Shown here piece by piece: positions 9,703 through 19,467 of a stretch of 64,000 nt of DNA (its first letter is position 1; each line of letters starts with the position of its first letter). The position numbers and the translations under genes are program-made. The DNA is from Paenibacillus aurantius (GTDB lineage Bacteria > Bacillota > Bacilli > Paenibacillales > NBRC-103111), in assembly GCF_032268605.1 (NCBI RefSeq), contig NZ_CP130318.1, positions 2,700,001 through 2,764,000 of the forward strand, given 5' to 3'. The notes below the pieces were generated by a model. That model was not told the DNA's origin. It did no database searches and saw only the letters and a list, made by a program, of their open reading frames with translations.

Positions 9703-10122
9703 ATGAAGGGCAGGATCAGCTGGAATCTGGCCTTTGCCGTCTTCGGGTTCGGGGTTACCCTGCTTTTATCCTTATCCCGCAACGTTTGGACTACTTCCTT
9801 GATCCGGGCGGTCCTGTGCGGGGTGTTCTTTTTCTTCCTTATGTTTCTGATCCGATTCGTTCTATCGGTCCTTCTTGCTCCGCCAAAAGAATCTTCTCCA
9901 AGCAGCGGATACCGTCAGGAGGAGCAGGATTCCCACAAAGGAAGAAGCTTGGATATAACGACACCGGAGGACCCTGGCTCCCTGAAGGAGCTGTTGACCC
10001 CGCAGGGGGATTCTTCGAAAGACACGGACGTGTTCACTCCGCTGAAGCCGCCGAAGCTTGCAACCAAGACTCTAGATCCCGAGGAACTGGCGAAGGCCGT
10101 ACGCCATATTTCAGAAGAATAA
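9703..10122 (+). CDS. Unknown small membrane protein between cheD and sigD
   Basis: I do not recognise this 139-residue protein. It has two hydrophobic segments (about 7-22 and 28-52), probably a membrane hairpin, followed by a polar, serine/proline-rich tail of about 85 residues ending in an acidic helix-like stretch, DPEELAKAVRHISEE. No catalytic motif is visible. B. subtilis has nothing between cheD and sigD, so this is an addition to the operon. It starts three bases after cheD and ends 15 bases before sigD, so a motility or sigma-factor-linked role is possible by location only. The start is ATG 9703, with GCAAGGA at about 9687-9692 as a weak ribosome site. Confidence 0.8.
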   Translation: MKGRISWNLAFAVFGFGVTLLLSLSRNVWTTSLIRAVLCGVFFFFLMFLIRFVLSVLLAPPKESSPSSGYRQEEQDSHKGRSLDITTPEDPGSLKELLTPQGDSSKDTDVFTPLKPPKLATKTLDPEELAKAVRHISEE

Positions 10123-10137
10123 GGTGGTGATTCTTTA

Positions 10138-10923
10138 ATGAAGGAAGTCAAGCATTCCCCCTTATCCAATTTGCCTCTCTGGAAGCAGTGGAAAGAAGAG
10201 GGCTCGACCGAGGCCAAAAAAAGTCTCATCGAGCAGTACATTCCGCTTGTCGACTTTGTTTCCAACCGGTTGGCCATCGGCTTACCCAAAAACATATCGC
10301 GGGACGACCTGTCCAGCTATGGTATAATGGGCCTGATTGACGCGATTGACAAATTCGACTATACCCGGGGGCTTCAATTCGAAACGTACGCTTCCTGGCG
10401 GATCCGCGGCGCGGTGATTGACGGGCTGCGCCAGGGAGACTGGGTCCCTCGTTCCGTCAGGGAAAAAGCGAAGAAGATTGAGGATGCCTACCAGAAGCTG
10501 GAGCAGAAGTATTTGCGGTCGGTGACGGATGCGGAAATAAGCGAATACCTTCAGGTTTCGGAAGGGGACTTTCAGCAAATGGTTAACGATATCGCGATCA
10601 CGTCCGTCTGCTCGATTGACGATCCTATTAAAGAAGAAGAGGCGGAGACCCGCTTGTCCCTTCTGGTCGACGAGACGGCCAAAAATCCCGATTACAAAGT
10701 TAACGAGGTATACCTGAAGGATACCCTCGCCAAAGCCATAGACAAGCTTACGGAAAAAGAAAGAACCGTGGTTTCCCTGTTTTATTTCGAGGAGCTCTCG
10801 CTAAGCGAGATTGCAGAGGTCATGAGCTTGTCTCCGTCCCGCATCTCCCAGCTGCACTCGAAGGCTATTCTGAGACTCAGGGGCTCCTTGGGCCGTTTTA
10901 AAGGCCAACTATTCCAAAATTAG
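10138..10923 (+). CDS. sigD: RNA polymerase sigma factor SigD (FliA type)
   Basis: SigD directs transcription of late flagellar, chemotaxis and autolysin genes. The 261 residues contain region 2 (DDLSSYGIMGLIDAIDKFDY, with GLQFETYASWRIRGA following), region 3 and a C-terminal region 4 helix-turn-helix (LSLSEIAEVMSLSPSRISQLHSKA). Length and motifs fit the FliA/SigD family. The ribosome site AAGGTGGTGA lies before ATG 10138. Position near the distal end of a long fla/che operon is the same as in B. subtilis, where distance from the operon promoter influences SigD level. Confidence 0.96.
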   Translation: MKEVKHSPLSNLPLWKQWKEEGSTEAKKSLIEQYIPLVDFVSNRLAIGLPKNISRDDLSSYGIMGLIDAIDKFDYTRGLQFETYASWRIRGAVIDGLRQGDWVPRSVREKAKKIEDAYQKLEQKYLRSVTDAEISEYLQVSEGDFQQMVNDIAITSVCSIDDPIKEEEAETRLSLLVDETAKNPDYKVNEVYLKDTLAKAIDKLTEKERTVVSLFYFEELSLSEIAEVMSLSPSRISQLHSKAILRLRGSLGRFKGQLFQN

Positions 10924-10945
10924 AAAGAAGCTAAGGAGAACGAAT

Positions 10946-12358
10946 ATGAGCGGAACAGAACTTCCGTTAGAGAATTATATTCAGATCACGCTAACCGACG
11001 ATCGGTTGCAGGCTTATCTTCATCTAACCTCTTGGGATGACGCGTTCCTGTGCAGCCGGGTTCAGCTTGAAGAGCTGCTAGAGAAAAAAGGAGTAGTTTA
11101 CGGTCTTCAGCAGGACACCCTGGCGGCTATCGCCGCCGCTCCTCAAGCCTTCGTGAACCAAAAGATGGTAGTGGCATGCGGGGTTCCTCCCAAGAACGGG
11201 AAAAACGGCCGCATCGACTACAAGTACGATTTGGACAACGACCACCACAAACCGATGGAGCTGGAAGACGGAACGGTGGATTATAAGGAACTAACCAAAA
11301 TTTATAATATCCAAAAGGGAGAACTGCTGGCCCAAAGGTTTCTGCCGGAGGAAGGAACGGCGGGCATTACCGTCACCGGCGATTCCATCTCCCCCAAGAA
11401 AGGACGGGAGGTCCGGTTCAAGGTTGGGAAGAATGTCGTCACGGATGCGGAGCAGATGCGTTTGTATGCGGCTATTGATGGAGTCCTTACCCGTACCGAC
11501 CGGGATAAAATCAATGTTTTTCCGATTTATGAAGTAAACGGTGATCTGGATTATAACATCGGAAACATTGATTTTATCGGATCGGTCGTTATCCGGGGAA
11601 ATGTGCTGAGCGGGTTTCGGGTTAAGGCCTCCGGCGATATCCGCATCACCGGCAGTGTGGAGGCCGCTGAGCTGACGGCCGGCGGGTCCATTGAGATCGG
11701 TGCCGGCTTTCTCGGGCAGAACAAAGGGGTCATCACGGCAGGCAAAAACGTGAGAAGCTCTTTTATCCAGGACGGCCGGGTGGAAGCCGTGGAAGACATT
11801 GTCGTAAACCAAAGCATCATGCACTCCACCGTACGCGCAGGACGCCATGTTATCTGTACGGGAGCCAAGGGCTTGATCGTAGGCGGTCTTATCCAGGCGG
11901 GAGAGAAAGTCGAGGCCCGAACGGTAGGCAACTCGATGTCGACGTCAACCGTGATAGAGGTAGGCGTCCTGCCGGAGCTCCGAAACGAACTGATCGAATT
12001 GCGCTCGCAGGCGAGGACGGTTTCGGAGAATTTGAAGAAGGCGGAGCAGGCGCTCGTTCTTCTGGATCAGCTGGCGGCATCAGGTCAGCTCACGCCCGAC
12101 AAGCTGGCACTTAGAATCAGGCTCACCAATACAAGAAGGCAGAATACCGGGGAGCTGACCGAAATACGCGAACGCATCTACGAGCTGGAATCGTCCCTCG
12201 AGGATGCGGACAAAGCCGGGATAGAAATCGGCTCCACCATCTACAGCGGCACGAAGCTTGTGATCGGACGTTCCACCCGGTTTATTAAAGACACGGTCAT
12301 GAGGGTTCATTTCCGGCTGGAAGAGGGAGACATCGTGATGGGATCCCGGACGGGTTAG
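10946..12358 (+). CDS. FapA/DUF342 family protein (polymer-forming beta-helix)
   Basis: The 470-residue protein fits the FapA (DUF342) family: an N-terminal domain, then a glycine-rich repeating segment of about residues 195-330 (repeats such as GNVLSGFRVKASGDIRITGSVEAAE) typical of a right-handed beta-helix, then a coiled-coil region of about 345-425, and a short C-terminal strand domain. In Vibrio, FapA has been linked to flagellar assembly; its role in Firmicutes is unclear. ATG 10946 follows AAGGAGA. It sits directly after sigD, where B. subtilis has swrB, so it appears to be inserted in the motility operon. Confidence 0.85.
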   Translation: MSGTELPLENYIQITLTDDRLQAYLHLTSWDDAFLCSRVQLEELLEKKGVVYGLQQDTLAAIAAAPQAFVNQKMVVACGVPPKNGKNGRIDYKYDLDNDHHKPMELEDGTVDYKELTKIYNIQKGELLAQRFLPEEGTAGITVTGDSISPKKGREVRFKVGKNVVTDAEQMRLYAAIDGVLTRTDRDKINVFPIYEVNGDLDYNIGNIDFIGSVVIRGNVLSGFRVKASGDIRITGSVEAAELTAGGSIEIGAGFLGQNKGVITAGKNVRSSFIQDGRVEAVEDIVVNQSIMHSTVRAGRHVICTGAKGLIVGGLIQAGEKVEARTVGNSMSTSTVIEVGVLPELRNELIELRSQARTVSENLKKAEQALVLLDQLAASGQLTPDKLALRIRLTNTRRQNTGELTEIRERIYELESSLEDADKAGIEIGSTIYSGTKLVIGRSTRFIKDTVMRVHFRLEEGDIVMGSRTG

Positions 12359-12401
12359 CCGGTAAGGTTCCTATCAGACGCGCACTTCTGCAAAGGACGT
12401 C

Positions 12402-12971
12402 ATGTCGAGATTAGTTTTGCAAGAGAGGATGAAGGATTTGACTTACGCTTGGATCTATATTGTGCTTTTGGGCCTGCTTCTCTTGGTTGTTTCCCGGTTC
12501 GCTCCGAAGCCGTCCGAGTCCTCCGCTTCCCTTCTGAAAGACATGGAAGATACGATGGGAAGCTTCGCAGCGGAACTCGAGGAAGAGAACCGGGAGCTTC
12601 TGGAGACGATTGCGGTCATGAAAAAGGAGCAGGAGAAGCAGATGGCCCGTCTGGAGACGCGCATCGATCAGCTGGAGAAGCACTCCCATGCTCTCTCCCA
12701 AGAGCTGAAGAGCGTACGGCTGAAAGCCCAAAGCTCACCTCCGCCTGCAGCAGTGATGGTTAAGGCCGAAGAGAGAGTCCGGGAGGAGCTCCTTCCTTCC
12801 CCTCAACCCGAGCCGCCTGCAGCCGATCTGAAGAGCCGCTACGGTGAGCTTTTCGGGCTTTATGCCGAAGGCAAATCGGTGGAGCAGATCGCAAAGAAGC
12901 TCGGGATGAACAAGGGAGAGGTACAGCTGATTCTCCAGCTTTCCAAGCAGGAGGAAGCTAATCGTGCTTAA
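12402..12971 (+). CDS. SwrB/YlxL-like membrane protein with coiled coil and C-terminal HTH-like segment
   Basis: The 189-residue protein has one N-terminal membrane segment (about residues 15-30), a coiled coil (about 42-110), a proline-rich linker, and a C-terminal helix-turn-helix-like block (LYAEGKSVEQIAKKLGMNKGEVQLIL, about 150-175). This layout and the position after sigD match SwrB (YlxL), which in B. subtilis promotes flagellar basal-body maturation. Sequence identity to SwrB is not obvious by eye, so no symbol is given. Start choice is uncertain: ATG 12402 has only a close AAAGGA, and TTG 12438 is an alternative. It overlaps the next gene by eight bases. Confidence 0.75.
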   Translation: MSRLVLQERMKDLTYAWIYIVLLGLLLLVVSRFAPKPSESSASLLKDMEDTMGSFAAELEEENRELLETIAVMKKEQEKQMARLETRIDQLEKHSHALSQELKSVRLKAQSSPPPAAVMVKAEERVREELLPSPQPEPPAADLKSRYGELFGLYAEGKSVEQIAKKLGMNKGEVQLILQLSKQEEANRA

Positions 12972-13449
12972 GAACAGAAGCCTTCTGAAAGGATTGGGGA
13001 TCGGTCTCATGGTGGGAGCGTTCCTCGTCCAGCTGATGAATGGGGCGGCCGCCATCGAATCCCGCACCGCCTTGAATAATCCGGAGCCGAGCTACGATGT
13101 TGAGACTCTGAAAACGAAGGCAGCGGAGAAGGGACTGGTGGTGGAAAGCCGGAAAGACTGGGAAGCGCTGAACGCTGCCGCTAAAAAAGCAGAGCAGACG
13201 CCGGCCCCTACCACTGCCCCCGCACCTTCGGCACCGGAGAGAACTATCTTCCTTTATAAAGATATGAGCTTCTCGCAGGTCGAGGAATATCTTTTTGTAT
13301 CCGGCGTCATACAGGACCGGCTTGCCTTCCAGCAGAAGATAGCGGCCGGCAAGCTGGAGAACCGTATTCAAGCCGGACTGTATACCTTCAAAGTCAACTC
13401 TTCTATAGAAGAAGTGATCGCCAAAATCGCTCCTCCCCCCAAGTCGTAA
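12964..13449 (+). CDS. Small anchored protein with MltG/YceG-like LysM-type domain
   Basis: The 161-residue protein begins with a hydrophobic segment (about residues 9-29) that could be a signal anchor, followed by a polar and then proline/alanine-rich linker (about 75-92). The C-terminal 70 residues resemble the substrate-binding LysM-like part at the N-terminus of MltG transglycosylases: SFSQVEEYLFVSGVIQD, then IQAGLYTF and SIEEVIAKI. The catalytic MltG domain is absent, so it is probably a non-enzymatic cell-wall or envelope protein. GTG 12964 overlaps the previous gene. It is the last gene before the operon terminator. Family assignment is from memory and moderately sure. Confidence 0.7.
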   Translation: MLKNRSLLKGLGIGLMVGAFLVQLMNGAAAIESRTALNNPEPSYDVETLKTKAAEKGLVVESRKDWEALNAAAKKAEQTPAPTTAPAPSAPERTIFLYKDMSFSQVEEYLFVSGVIQDRLAFQQKIAAGKLENRIQAGLYTFKVNSSIEEVIAKIAPPPKS

Positions 13450-13456
13450 ACCCCTT

Positions 13457-13490
13457 GTCCCAGGCCTTATCGAAGGCTTGGGACTTTTGT
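13457..13490 (+). terminator. Rho-independent terminator of the fla/che operon
   Basis: A 12-bp stem pairs 13457-13468 with 13473-13484 (one G-U pair) around the loop ATCG and is followed by TTTTGTTTGG. It lies eight bases after the stop of the last motility-operon gene and separates it from rpsB. Confidence 0.9.
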
Positions 13491-13511
13491 TTGGTTTTGT
13501 CGGATGGGCAG

Positions 13512-13540
13512 TTGCATCGCTCCAACAGTTGTGATATATT
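13512..13540 (+). promoter_or_regulatory. Sigma-A-type promoter for rpsB
   Basis: TTGCAT at 13512-13517 and TATATT at 13535-13540 are separated by 17 bases. The site is between the upstream terminator and rpsB and would give a 5' leader of about 110 bases. Confidence 0.75.
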
Positions 13541-13547
13541 AACTCAT

Positions 13548-13658
13548 GGTGTTAAAAACACACGTCAATCAATCCGTTCAAGGGTGCTCCTTAGGGAGTT
13601 TTGATCGGAGATGCGAGAGACGGAGGGAAAATACAAAACCAAGAGGAGGTGTGTGAAG
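13548..13658 (+). promoter_or_regulatory. Long rpsB leader, possible regulatory RNA
   Basis: About 110 bases separate the predicted start of transcription from the rpsB ATG. A small hairpin (CTCC/GGAG arms around 13588-13599) is visible but I cannot match it to a known ribosomal-protein leader class. Feedback control by S2 is possible by analogy only. Confidence 0.3.
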
Positions 13659-14357
13659 ATGGCAGTAATCTCCATGAAGCAGCTGCTGGAGGCTGGTGTA
13701 CACTTTGGTCACCAAACCCGCCGCTGGAACCCTAAAATGGATCGTTACATCTTCACCGAAAGAAACGGAATTTACATTATCGACTTACAGAAAACAGTCA
13801 AGAAGGTAGAAGAGGCTTACAACTTCGTTAAGTCTGTCGCTGCCGAAGGCGGTACTTTCCTGTTTGTCGGAACCAAGAAGCAGGCTCAGGACTCGGTTGC
13901 CGAGGAAGCTGAACGCTGCGGAATGTTCTACATCAACCAACGCTGGTTGGGTGGAACGCTGACCAACTTCCAAACCATCCAGAAGCGGATCGACCGTCTG
14001 CATCAGCTGGAAAAGTGGGAAGAGGACGGCACCTTCGAACTTCTGCCTAAGAAAGAGGTTATCATTCTCCGCAAAGAGAAAGAGCGTCTCGAGAAATTCC
14101 TGGGCGGAATCAAGAACATGAAAGGCCTGCCAAGCGCGCTTTTCATTATCGACCCTCGCAAAGAACGCATCGCGGTTGCCGAAGCCCGCAAGCTGGGTAT
14201 CCCAATCGTCGGTATTGTTGATACGAACTGCGATCCGGACGAAATCGACTACGTGATTCCTGGTAATGACGACGCGATCCGTGCCGTTAAGCTGCTTACC
14301 GCCAAAATCGCGGACGCTGTTATCGAAGCTCACCAAGGCGAGCAAACGACAGCTTAA
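13659..14357 (+). CDS. rpsB: 30S ribosomal protein S2
   Basis: Ribosomal protein S2 of the small subunit, 232 residues starting [27 protein letters not shown], a hallmark of the family. An upstream in-frame ATG at 13611 would add 16 residues, but ATG 13659 has the strong site AAGAGGAGGT at 13641-13650 and gives the conserved N-terminus. It is followed by a terminator-like hairpin and then tsf, the usual rpsB-tsf-pyrH-frr order. Confidence 0.98.
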   Translation: MAVISMKQLLEAGVHFGHQTRRWNPKMDRYIFTERNGIYIIDLQKTVKKVEEAYNFVKSVAAEGGTFLFVGTKKQAQDSVAEEAERCGMFYINQRWLGGTLTNFQTIQKRIDRLHQLEKWEEDGTFELLPKKEVIILRKEKERLEKFLGGIKNMKGLPSALFIIDPRKERIAVAEARKLGIPIVGIVDTNCDPDEIDYVIPGNDDAIRAVKLLTAKIADAVIEAHQGEQTTA

Positions 14358-14370
14358 TTGAACTAATTAG

Positions 14371-14418
14371 AAAAAGGGTGGGTTGATGGTGTAATAACCG
14401 ATCGCCACCCTTTTTTTT
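14371..14418 (+). terminator. Terminator or attenuator between rpsB and tsf
   Basis: AAAAAGGGTGG at 14371-14381 pairs with CCACCCTTTTT at 14405-14415, followed by an unbroken T run to 14418. The loop is large (23 bases) and contains a small inner stem. No clear promoter for tsf was seen downstream, so partial read-through that lowers tsf relative to rpsB is likely. Confidence 0.8.
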
Positions 14419-14480
14419 GAGCCTGCGAACGGCTTCATTTCTAGAAACTAATAAGCTATCCACTATAGGGAGGTTCCATT

Positions 14481-15134
14481 ATGGCAGTTACAGCGGCAAT
14501 GGTTAAAGAATTGCGTGAGAAAACAGGAGCAGGAATGCTCGATTGCAAAAAAGCTCTGGAAGAAGCAAACGGGGATGTTACGAAAGCATCCGAAATCCTT
14601 CGCGAGAAAGGTTTGGCGGCAGCAGCCAACAAAGCCGGCCGTATCGCAACGGAAGGTGCAGTAGGCTCCTACATCCATGCCGGCGGCCGGATCGGCGTTC
14701 TGGTTGAAGTCAACTGCGAAACCGACTTTGTTGCCAAAACCGACCAGTTCCAGCAGCTCGTTAAAGATATCGCTATGCAAATCTCCGCTTCCAGCCCTCG
14801 CTATGTTCGCCGGGAAGAAGTACCGACAGAAGATATCGAGAAAGAGCGCGAGATTCTGAAAGCCCAGGCTCTGAACGAAGGCAAGCCGGAGAAAATCGTC
14901 GAGAAAATGGTGGAAGGCCGCCTCAGCAAATTCTACGAGGAATTCTGTTTGATGGAGCAAGCTTTCATTAAAGATCCCGACAAAACGATCTCACAGCTTC
15001 TGAACGAGAAGATCAGCACGATCGGGGAGAACATCTCCATCCGCCGCTTCGTTCGCTTCGAGCTCGGAGAAGGCCTGGAAAAGAAAGTTGACAACTTCGT
15101 TGAAGAAGTAATGGCGCAAGCTAAAATGCAATAA
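14481..15134 (+). CDS. tsf: Translation elongation factor Ts
   Basis: EF-Ts is the guanine nucleotide exchange factor for EF-Tu. The 217 residues begin with a UBA-like domain ([25 protein letters not shown]) and contain the core exchange motif [11 protein letters not shown] at about residues 75-85. It is the short Gram-positive or thermophile-like form, lacking most of the second half of the E. coli protein; B. subtilis Ts is longer (about 290 residues). The ribosome site AGGGAGG lies before ATG 14481. Function is certain from motifs. Confidence 0.97.
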   Translation: MAVTAAMVKELREKTGAGMLDCKKALEEANGDVTKASEILREKGLAAAANKAGRIATEGAVGSYIHAGGRIGVLVEVNCETDFVAKTDQFQQLVKDIAMQISASSPRYVRREEVPTEDIEKEREILKAQALNEGKPEKIVEKMVEGRLSKFYEEFCLMEQAFIKDPDKTISQLLNEKISTIGENISIRRFVRFELGEGLEKKVDNFVEEVMAQAKMQ

Positions 15135-15937
<803 letters not shown>

Positions 15938-15938
<1 letters not shown>

Positions 15939-16492
15939 TGCCAGACGCAATTAAGCTAGACGCCGAAGAACGGATGGAGAAAGCGATGGGGGCCCTCAAG
16001 AGAGACCTCGCCTCCCTGCGCGCGGGACGCGCAACTCCTGCCCTGCTTGACCGGGTTCAAGTCGAATATTACGGGGCCATGACTCCCGTGAACCAGCTGG
16101 CTAATGTCAATACGCCGGATCCCCGCACGCTGCTCATTCAGCCGTGGGACAAATCCTCTCTAGCGGCCATTGAGAAGGCCATTCTTAAGTCCGACTTGGG
16201 GCTGAATCCGTCCAACGACGGAAGCATGATCCGCATTGTCATTCCGGCTCTGACGGAAGAGCGCCGGTCGGACCTGGTTAAGATGACCCGCAAGTCCGGA
16301 GAAGAAGCCAAGGTAGCGGTGCGTAACATTCGCCGCGACGCCAATGATGAAATCAAGAAGCTGGAGAAAACGGGCATTTCGGAAGACGAATCCCGCCGGC
16401 ACCAGGATGATATCCAGAAAATGACCGACAAGTACATAGCCGAGGTCGATAAAATTCTGACGGCCAAAGAGAAGGAAATCATGGAAGTTTAA
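15938..16492 (+). CDS. frr: Ribosome recycling factor
   Basis: RRF splits post-termination ribosomes together with EF-G. The 184 residues show the three-helix-bundle family pattern: [27 protein letters not shown] near residues 20-45, LLIQPWDKS, and the C-terminal region rich in K/E/R ([28 protein letters not shown]). ATG 15938 overlaps the pyrH stop by one base (TAATG). A terminator follows directly. Confidence 0.97.
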
Positions 16493-16500
16493 TACGGAAA

Positions 16501-16530
16501 CCCCCTGTCAGAGGGGGCTTTTGGCTTTTT
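16501..16530 (+). terminator. Terminator after frr
   Basis: CCCCCT at 16501-16506 pairs with AGGGGG at 16512-16517 (loop GTCAG), followed by CTTTTGGCTTTTT. It closes the rpsB-tsf-pyrH-frr group. Confidence 0.85.
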
Positions 16531-16594
16531 AATGCATCCTCTCACAAGACGACTCAGGTAGACGGCATTCTAACCTTTCTGGGGGACATACAAA

Positions 16595-17359
16595 ATGGTT
16601 CAACTTTTCAAGGGCTTCAGTTCCAAAAGGAAACCCGAAACGTTACAGGAAATCGAACGGGATAAGGTGCCCAAGCACATTGCGGTCATCATGGACGGCA
16701 ATGGACGCTGGGCAAGAAGAAGAGGACTGCCGCGCATTGCGGGCCATCATGCCGGCATGAAGACCGTAAAGAAGATTACCATGGCGGCCGATGAGCTTGG
16801 GGTGGAGATTCTAACCCTGTATGCCTTCTCTACGGAAAACTGGAAACGTCCCAAGGACGAAGTCGATTACCTGATGAAGCTGCCCCAGGAATTCCTTTCC
16901 CTCGAGCTCAAGGAACTGGTGGAGAAGAACGTCCGCGTCCGCATGACCGGGTGGAAAGAAGGCCTGCCGGATCATACCCTCTCAGCAGTTGAGGAAGCGG
17001 AGCGCGCAACAAGCGGCAACACGGGACTTATTCTTAATTTTGCCCTGAATTACGGCAGCCGCAAAGAGATGATCGAAGGCATGCAGCTCATGTACAAAGA
17101 CATTGCAGCAGGAAGGCTGGATCCGGATTCGATCACGGAGAATGTCTATGATTCCTATTTGAAGACATCGGGGCTGCCCGACCCGGATCTCATGATCCGC
17201 ACCAGCGGCGAGCTGAGAATAAGCAACTTCATGCTTTGGCAGCTGGCCTACACGGAGCTTTGGTTTACCTCTCTGTATTGGCCTGAGTTTTCTAAGGAAG
17301 ATTTTCATCAGGCAATCCGGGAATACCAGCAGCGAATTCGCCGATACGGCGGTTTGTAG
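16595..17359 (+). CDS. uppS: Isoprenyl transferase (undecaprenyl diphosphate synthase)
   Basis: UppS condenses isopentenyl diphosphate onto farnesyl diphosphate to give undecaprenyl diphosphate, the lipid carrier of cell-wall synthesis. The 254 residues carry the catalytic MDGNGRWA with D34, the YAFSTENWKRP block, and the C-terminal RTSGELRISNFMLWQ block. The ribosome site GGGGGAC precedes ATG 16595. It is the first gene of uppS-cdsA-dxr-rasP, the usual order in Firmicutes. Confidence 0.97.
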   Translation: MVQLFKGFSSKRKPETLQEIERDKVPKHIAVIMDGNGRWARRRGLPRIAGHHAGMKTVKKITMAADELGVEILTLYAFSTENWKRPKDEVDYLMKLPQEFLSLELKELVEKNVRVRMTGWKEGLPDHTLSAVEEAERATSGNTGLILNFALNYGSRKEMIEGMQLMYKDIAAGRLDPDSITENVYDSYLKTSGLPDPDLMIRTSGELRISNFMLWQLAYTELWFTSLYWPEFSKEDFHQAIREYQQRIRRYGGL

Positions 17360-17383
17360 TTCCTTAAGACGGAGGAATGACTT

Positions 17384-18181
17384 TTGCAGAAGCGTTTGGT
17401 AACGGGCATCGTCGCGGGGGCCGCCTTTATCGGCCTGCTGCTGTTGGGCGGGTACTGGTACGGGGGGCTTATCGCACTGCTCGCGTTAATAGGATACAAC
17501 GAGTATTTGCGGATGAATCATCTGAAGCACAGTGTCACGGTCATGCTGGCCGGCTTGGCCGGGCTTGTCTGCTTAATCGGTCCGAGCCTCGGCCTGGAAT
17601 GGGGAAGCTGGCTGACCTTGGAACGATTGATTTGGGTCCTTATGTTCCTTCTTCTTTCTGTCACGGTGATAAGCAAGAATAAGGTAACGCTGGATCAAGC
17701 CGCTCTCGTGTTGATCGGAGTGGTATACATAGGGCTGGGGTTCGCTTATATGATCGTCACCCGGATGATGGAGCCGCACGGATTGTTCTGGACTCTATTG
17801 ATTTTTCTGTGCATTTGGTCAACCGACAGCGGCGCGTACTTCACGGGACGGGCGATCGGCAAGCATCCGCTATGGCCGGCCATTAGCCCCAACAAAACGG
17901 TGGAGGGGGCATTAGGCGGTGTGGTGATCTCCATTATCGTCGCCGTCTGCTTTCACTTCGGACGCCCCGACCTGGTTTCCTTGGGACAGGCCGTCGTATT
18001 GGGCGCCGTCATTGCCGTCGTGGGACAACTGGGAGACCTGATTCAATCCGCTTACAAACGGGTCAAAGGAATCAAAGACACGGGAACGCTGCTTCCCGGT
18101 CATGGAGGAGTACTCGATCGGGTGGACAGCTGGCTGATCGTGTTCCCGTTTCTTCACCTGTTCTCCCTGCTACCCCACTAA
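17384..18181 (+). CDS. cdsA: Phosphatidate cytidylyltransferase
   Basis: CdsA makes CDP-diacylglycerol, the precursor of phosphatidylglycerol and other phospholipids; pgsA at 59910 uses the product. The 265-residue protein is strongly hydrophobic with about eight membrane segments and the CDP-alcohol family signature SAYKRVKGIKDTGTLLPGHG near the C-terminus (about 218-240). TTG 17384 is the start, with GGAGGAA at 17371-17377. It lies between uppS and dxr. Confidence 0.95.
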   Translation: MQKRLVTGIVAGAAFIGLLLLGGYWYGGLIALLALIGYNEYLRMNHLKHSVTVMLAGLAGLVCLIGPSLGLEWGSWLTLERLIWVLMFLLLSVTVISKNKVTLDQAALVLIGVVYIGLGFAYMIVTRMMEPHGLFWTLLIFLCIWSTDSGAYFTGRAIGKHPLWPAISPNKTVEGALGGVVISIIVAVCFHFGRPDLVSLGQAVVLGAVIAVVGQLGDLIQSAYKRVKGIKDTGTLLPGHGGVLDRVDSWLIVFPFLHLFSLLPH

Positions 18182-18199
18182 TCCATCCGGGAGGAAATC

Positions 18200-19348
18200 A
18201 TGACTAAACGACTAGCCATACTGGGATCGACGGGTTCCATCGGAACCCAAACGCTCGATATTGTGGCGAACGATCCGGACAGCTACCGGGTTGAAGCTTT
18301 GGCCGCGGGGACGAATCTTCCTCTGCTGCTGGAGCAAATCCGCCAATTCCGTCCAAGCAAGGTATCGGTTGCCGACCGGGAGCATGCGGAACGCTTGAAA
18401 GCTCATCTTTCCGAGCCGGTGCAGGTTTATTACGGGGAGGAAGGACTGCAGGAGGTCGCTTCGCAAACGGAGGCGGACATCGTGATCACCGCGGTTGTAG
18501 GCAGTCAGGGGCTTAAGCCTACCTTGGCCGCTATCGAGGCGGGAAAACATATCGGACTCGCCAACAAGGAAACCCTGGTAAGCGCCGGCCATCTCGTGAC
18601 CGAGAAGGCGGCGCGGCAAGGAGTGAAGCTGCTTCCGGTGGACAGCGAGCATTCGGCGATCTTCCAATGCCTTAACGGAGAATCGCCGGAGGACATCGCC
18701 AAGCTGATTCTAACGGCGTCGGGCGGCTCCTTCCGGGACCGCACCCGGGAGGAGCTACATGGAGTGACGGTGGAGGATGCGCTTAAACATCCCAATTGGT
18801 CCATGGGTGCCAAAATAACAATCGATTCCGCTACCATGGTGAACAAAGGGTTAGAGGTCATCGAGGCCCATTGGCTTTTTGGCATTCCCTACGACCGGAT
18901 TGAAGTGCTGCTGCATCCGGAAAGCGTCATTCACTCCATGATCGAATTTGTTGACAACAGCGTCATGGCCCAGCTGGGCAATCCGGATATGAGGGTTCCC
19001 ATTCAATATGCGCTGACTTACCCGAGAAGAAAGAAGACGCCGACCGACATGCTGAATTTGGCGGAAATCGGAAGGCTGAATTTCCGGGAGATGGACTATA
19101 ATCGGTTTCCTTGCTTGCGGATCGCTTTCGATTGCGGGCGGGAAGGCGGAACCGCTACTACCGTCTTTAATGCCGCTAATGAAGAGGCGGTTGCCCGTTT
19201 CTTGAAGGGTGAAATTTCCTTTCTTCAGATTGAGGACGTCCTGGCTTGGGTTCTCGACGAGCACGTTACGAAGAAGAATCCGGAGCTAGAAGAGATCCTT
19301 CAAGCCGATCAGTGGGCACGGGAAAGAGCGGGGCAGTTTCGCCCGTAA
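18200..19348 (+). CDS. dxr: 1-deoxy-D-xylulose 5-phosphate reductoisomerase
   Basis: Dxr catalyses the first committed step of the MEP isoprenoid pathway, making 2-C-methyl-D-erythritol 4-phosphate with NADPH. The 382 residues begin with the dinucleotide-binding LGSTGSIG, and contain [11 protein letters not shown], the metal and substrate region [22 protein letters not shown] and the [17 protein letters not shown] block. A strong GGGAGGAA site precedes ATG 18200. Together with uppS it shows that this organism makes isoprenoids by the MEP route. Confidence 0.97.
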   Translation: MTKRLAILGSTGSIGTQTLDIVANDPDSYRVEALAAGTNLPLLLEQIRQFRPSKVSVADREHAERLKAHLSEPVQVYYGEEGLQEVASQTEADIVITAVVGSQGLKPTLAAIEAGKHIGLANKETLVSAGHLVTEKAARQGVKLLPVDSEHSAIFQCLNGESPEDIAKLILTASGGSFRDRTREELHGVTVEDALKHPNWSMGAKITIDSATMVNKGLEVIEAHWLFGIPYDRIEVLLHPESVIHSMIEFVDNSVMAQLGNPDMRVPIQYALTYPRRKKTPTDMLNLAEIGRLNFREMDYNRFPCLRIAFDCGREGGTATTVFNAANEEAVARFLKGEISFLQIEDVLAWVLDEHVTKKNPELEEILQADQWARERAGQFRP

Positions 19349-19351
19349 GGG

Positions 19352-19387
19352 AAAAGCCGGACAGCCGGGGCTGATCGGCTTTTTTTC
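19352..19387 (+). terminator. Terminator after dxr
   Basis: AAAAGCCG at about 19352-19359 pairs with CGGCTTTT at about 19376-19383, followed by more T residues. The loop is about 16 bases. It separates dxr from rasP. Confidence 0.8.
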
Positions 19388-19467
19388 TGCCGCGGGAAGC
19401 CCGGGGATTTCTTCCGTTGAATAAAGATACGCCTTCCGGGCATATACCTCAAGGACAGGGCGTCGGC

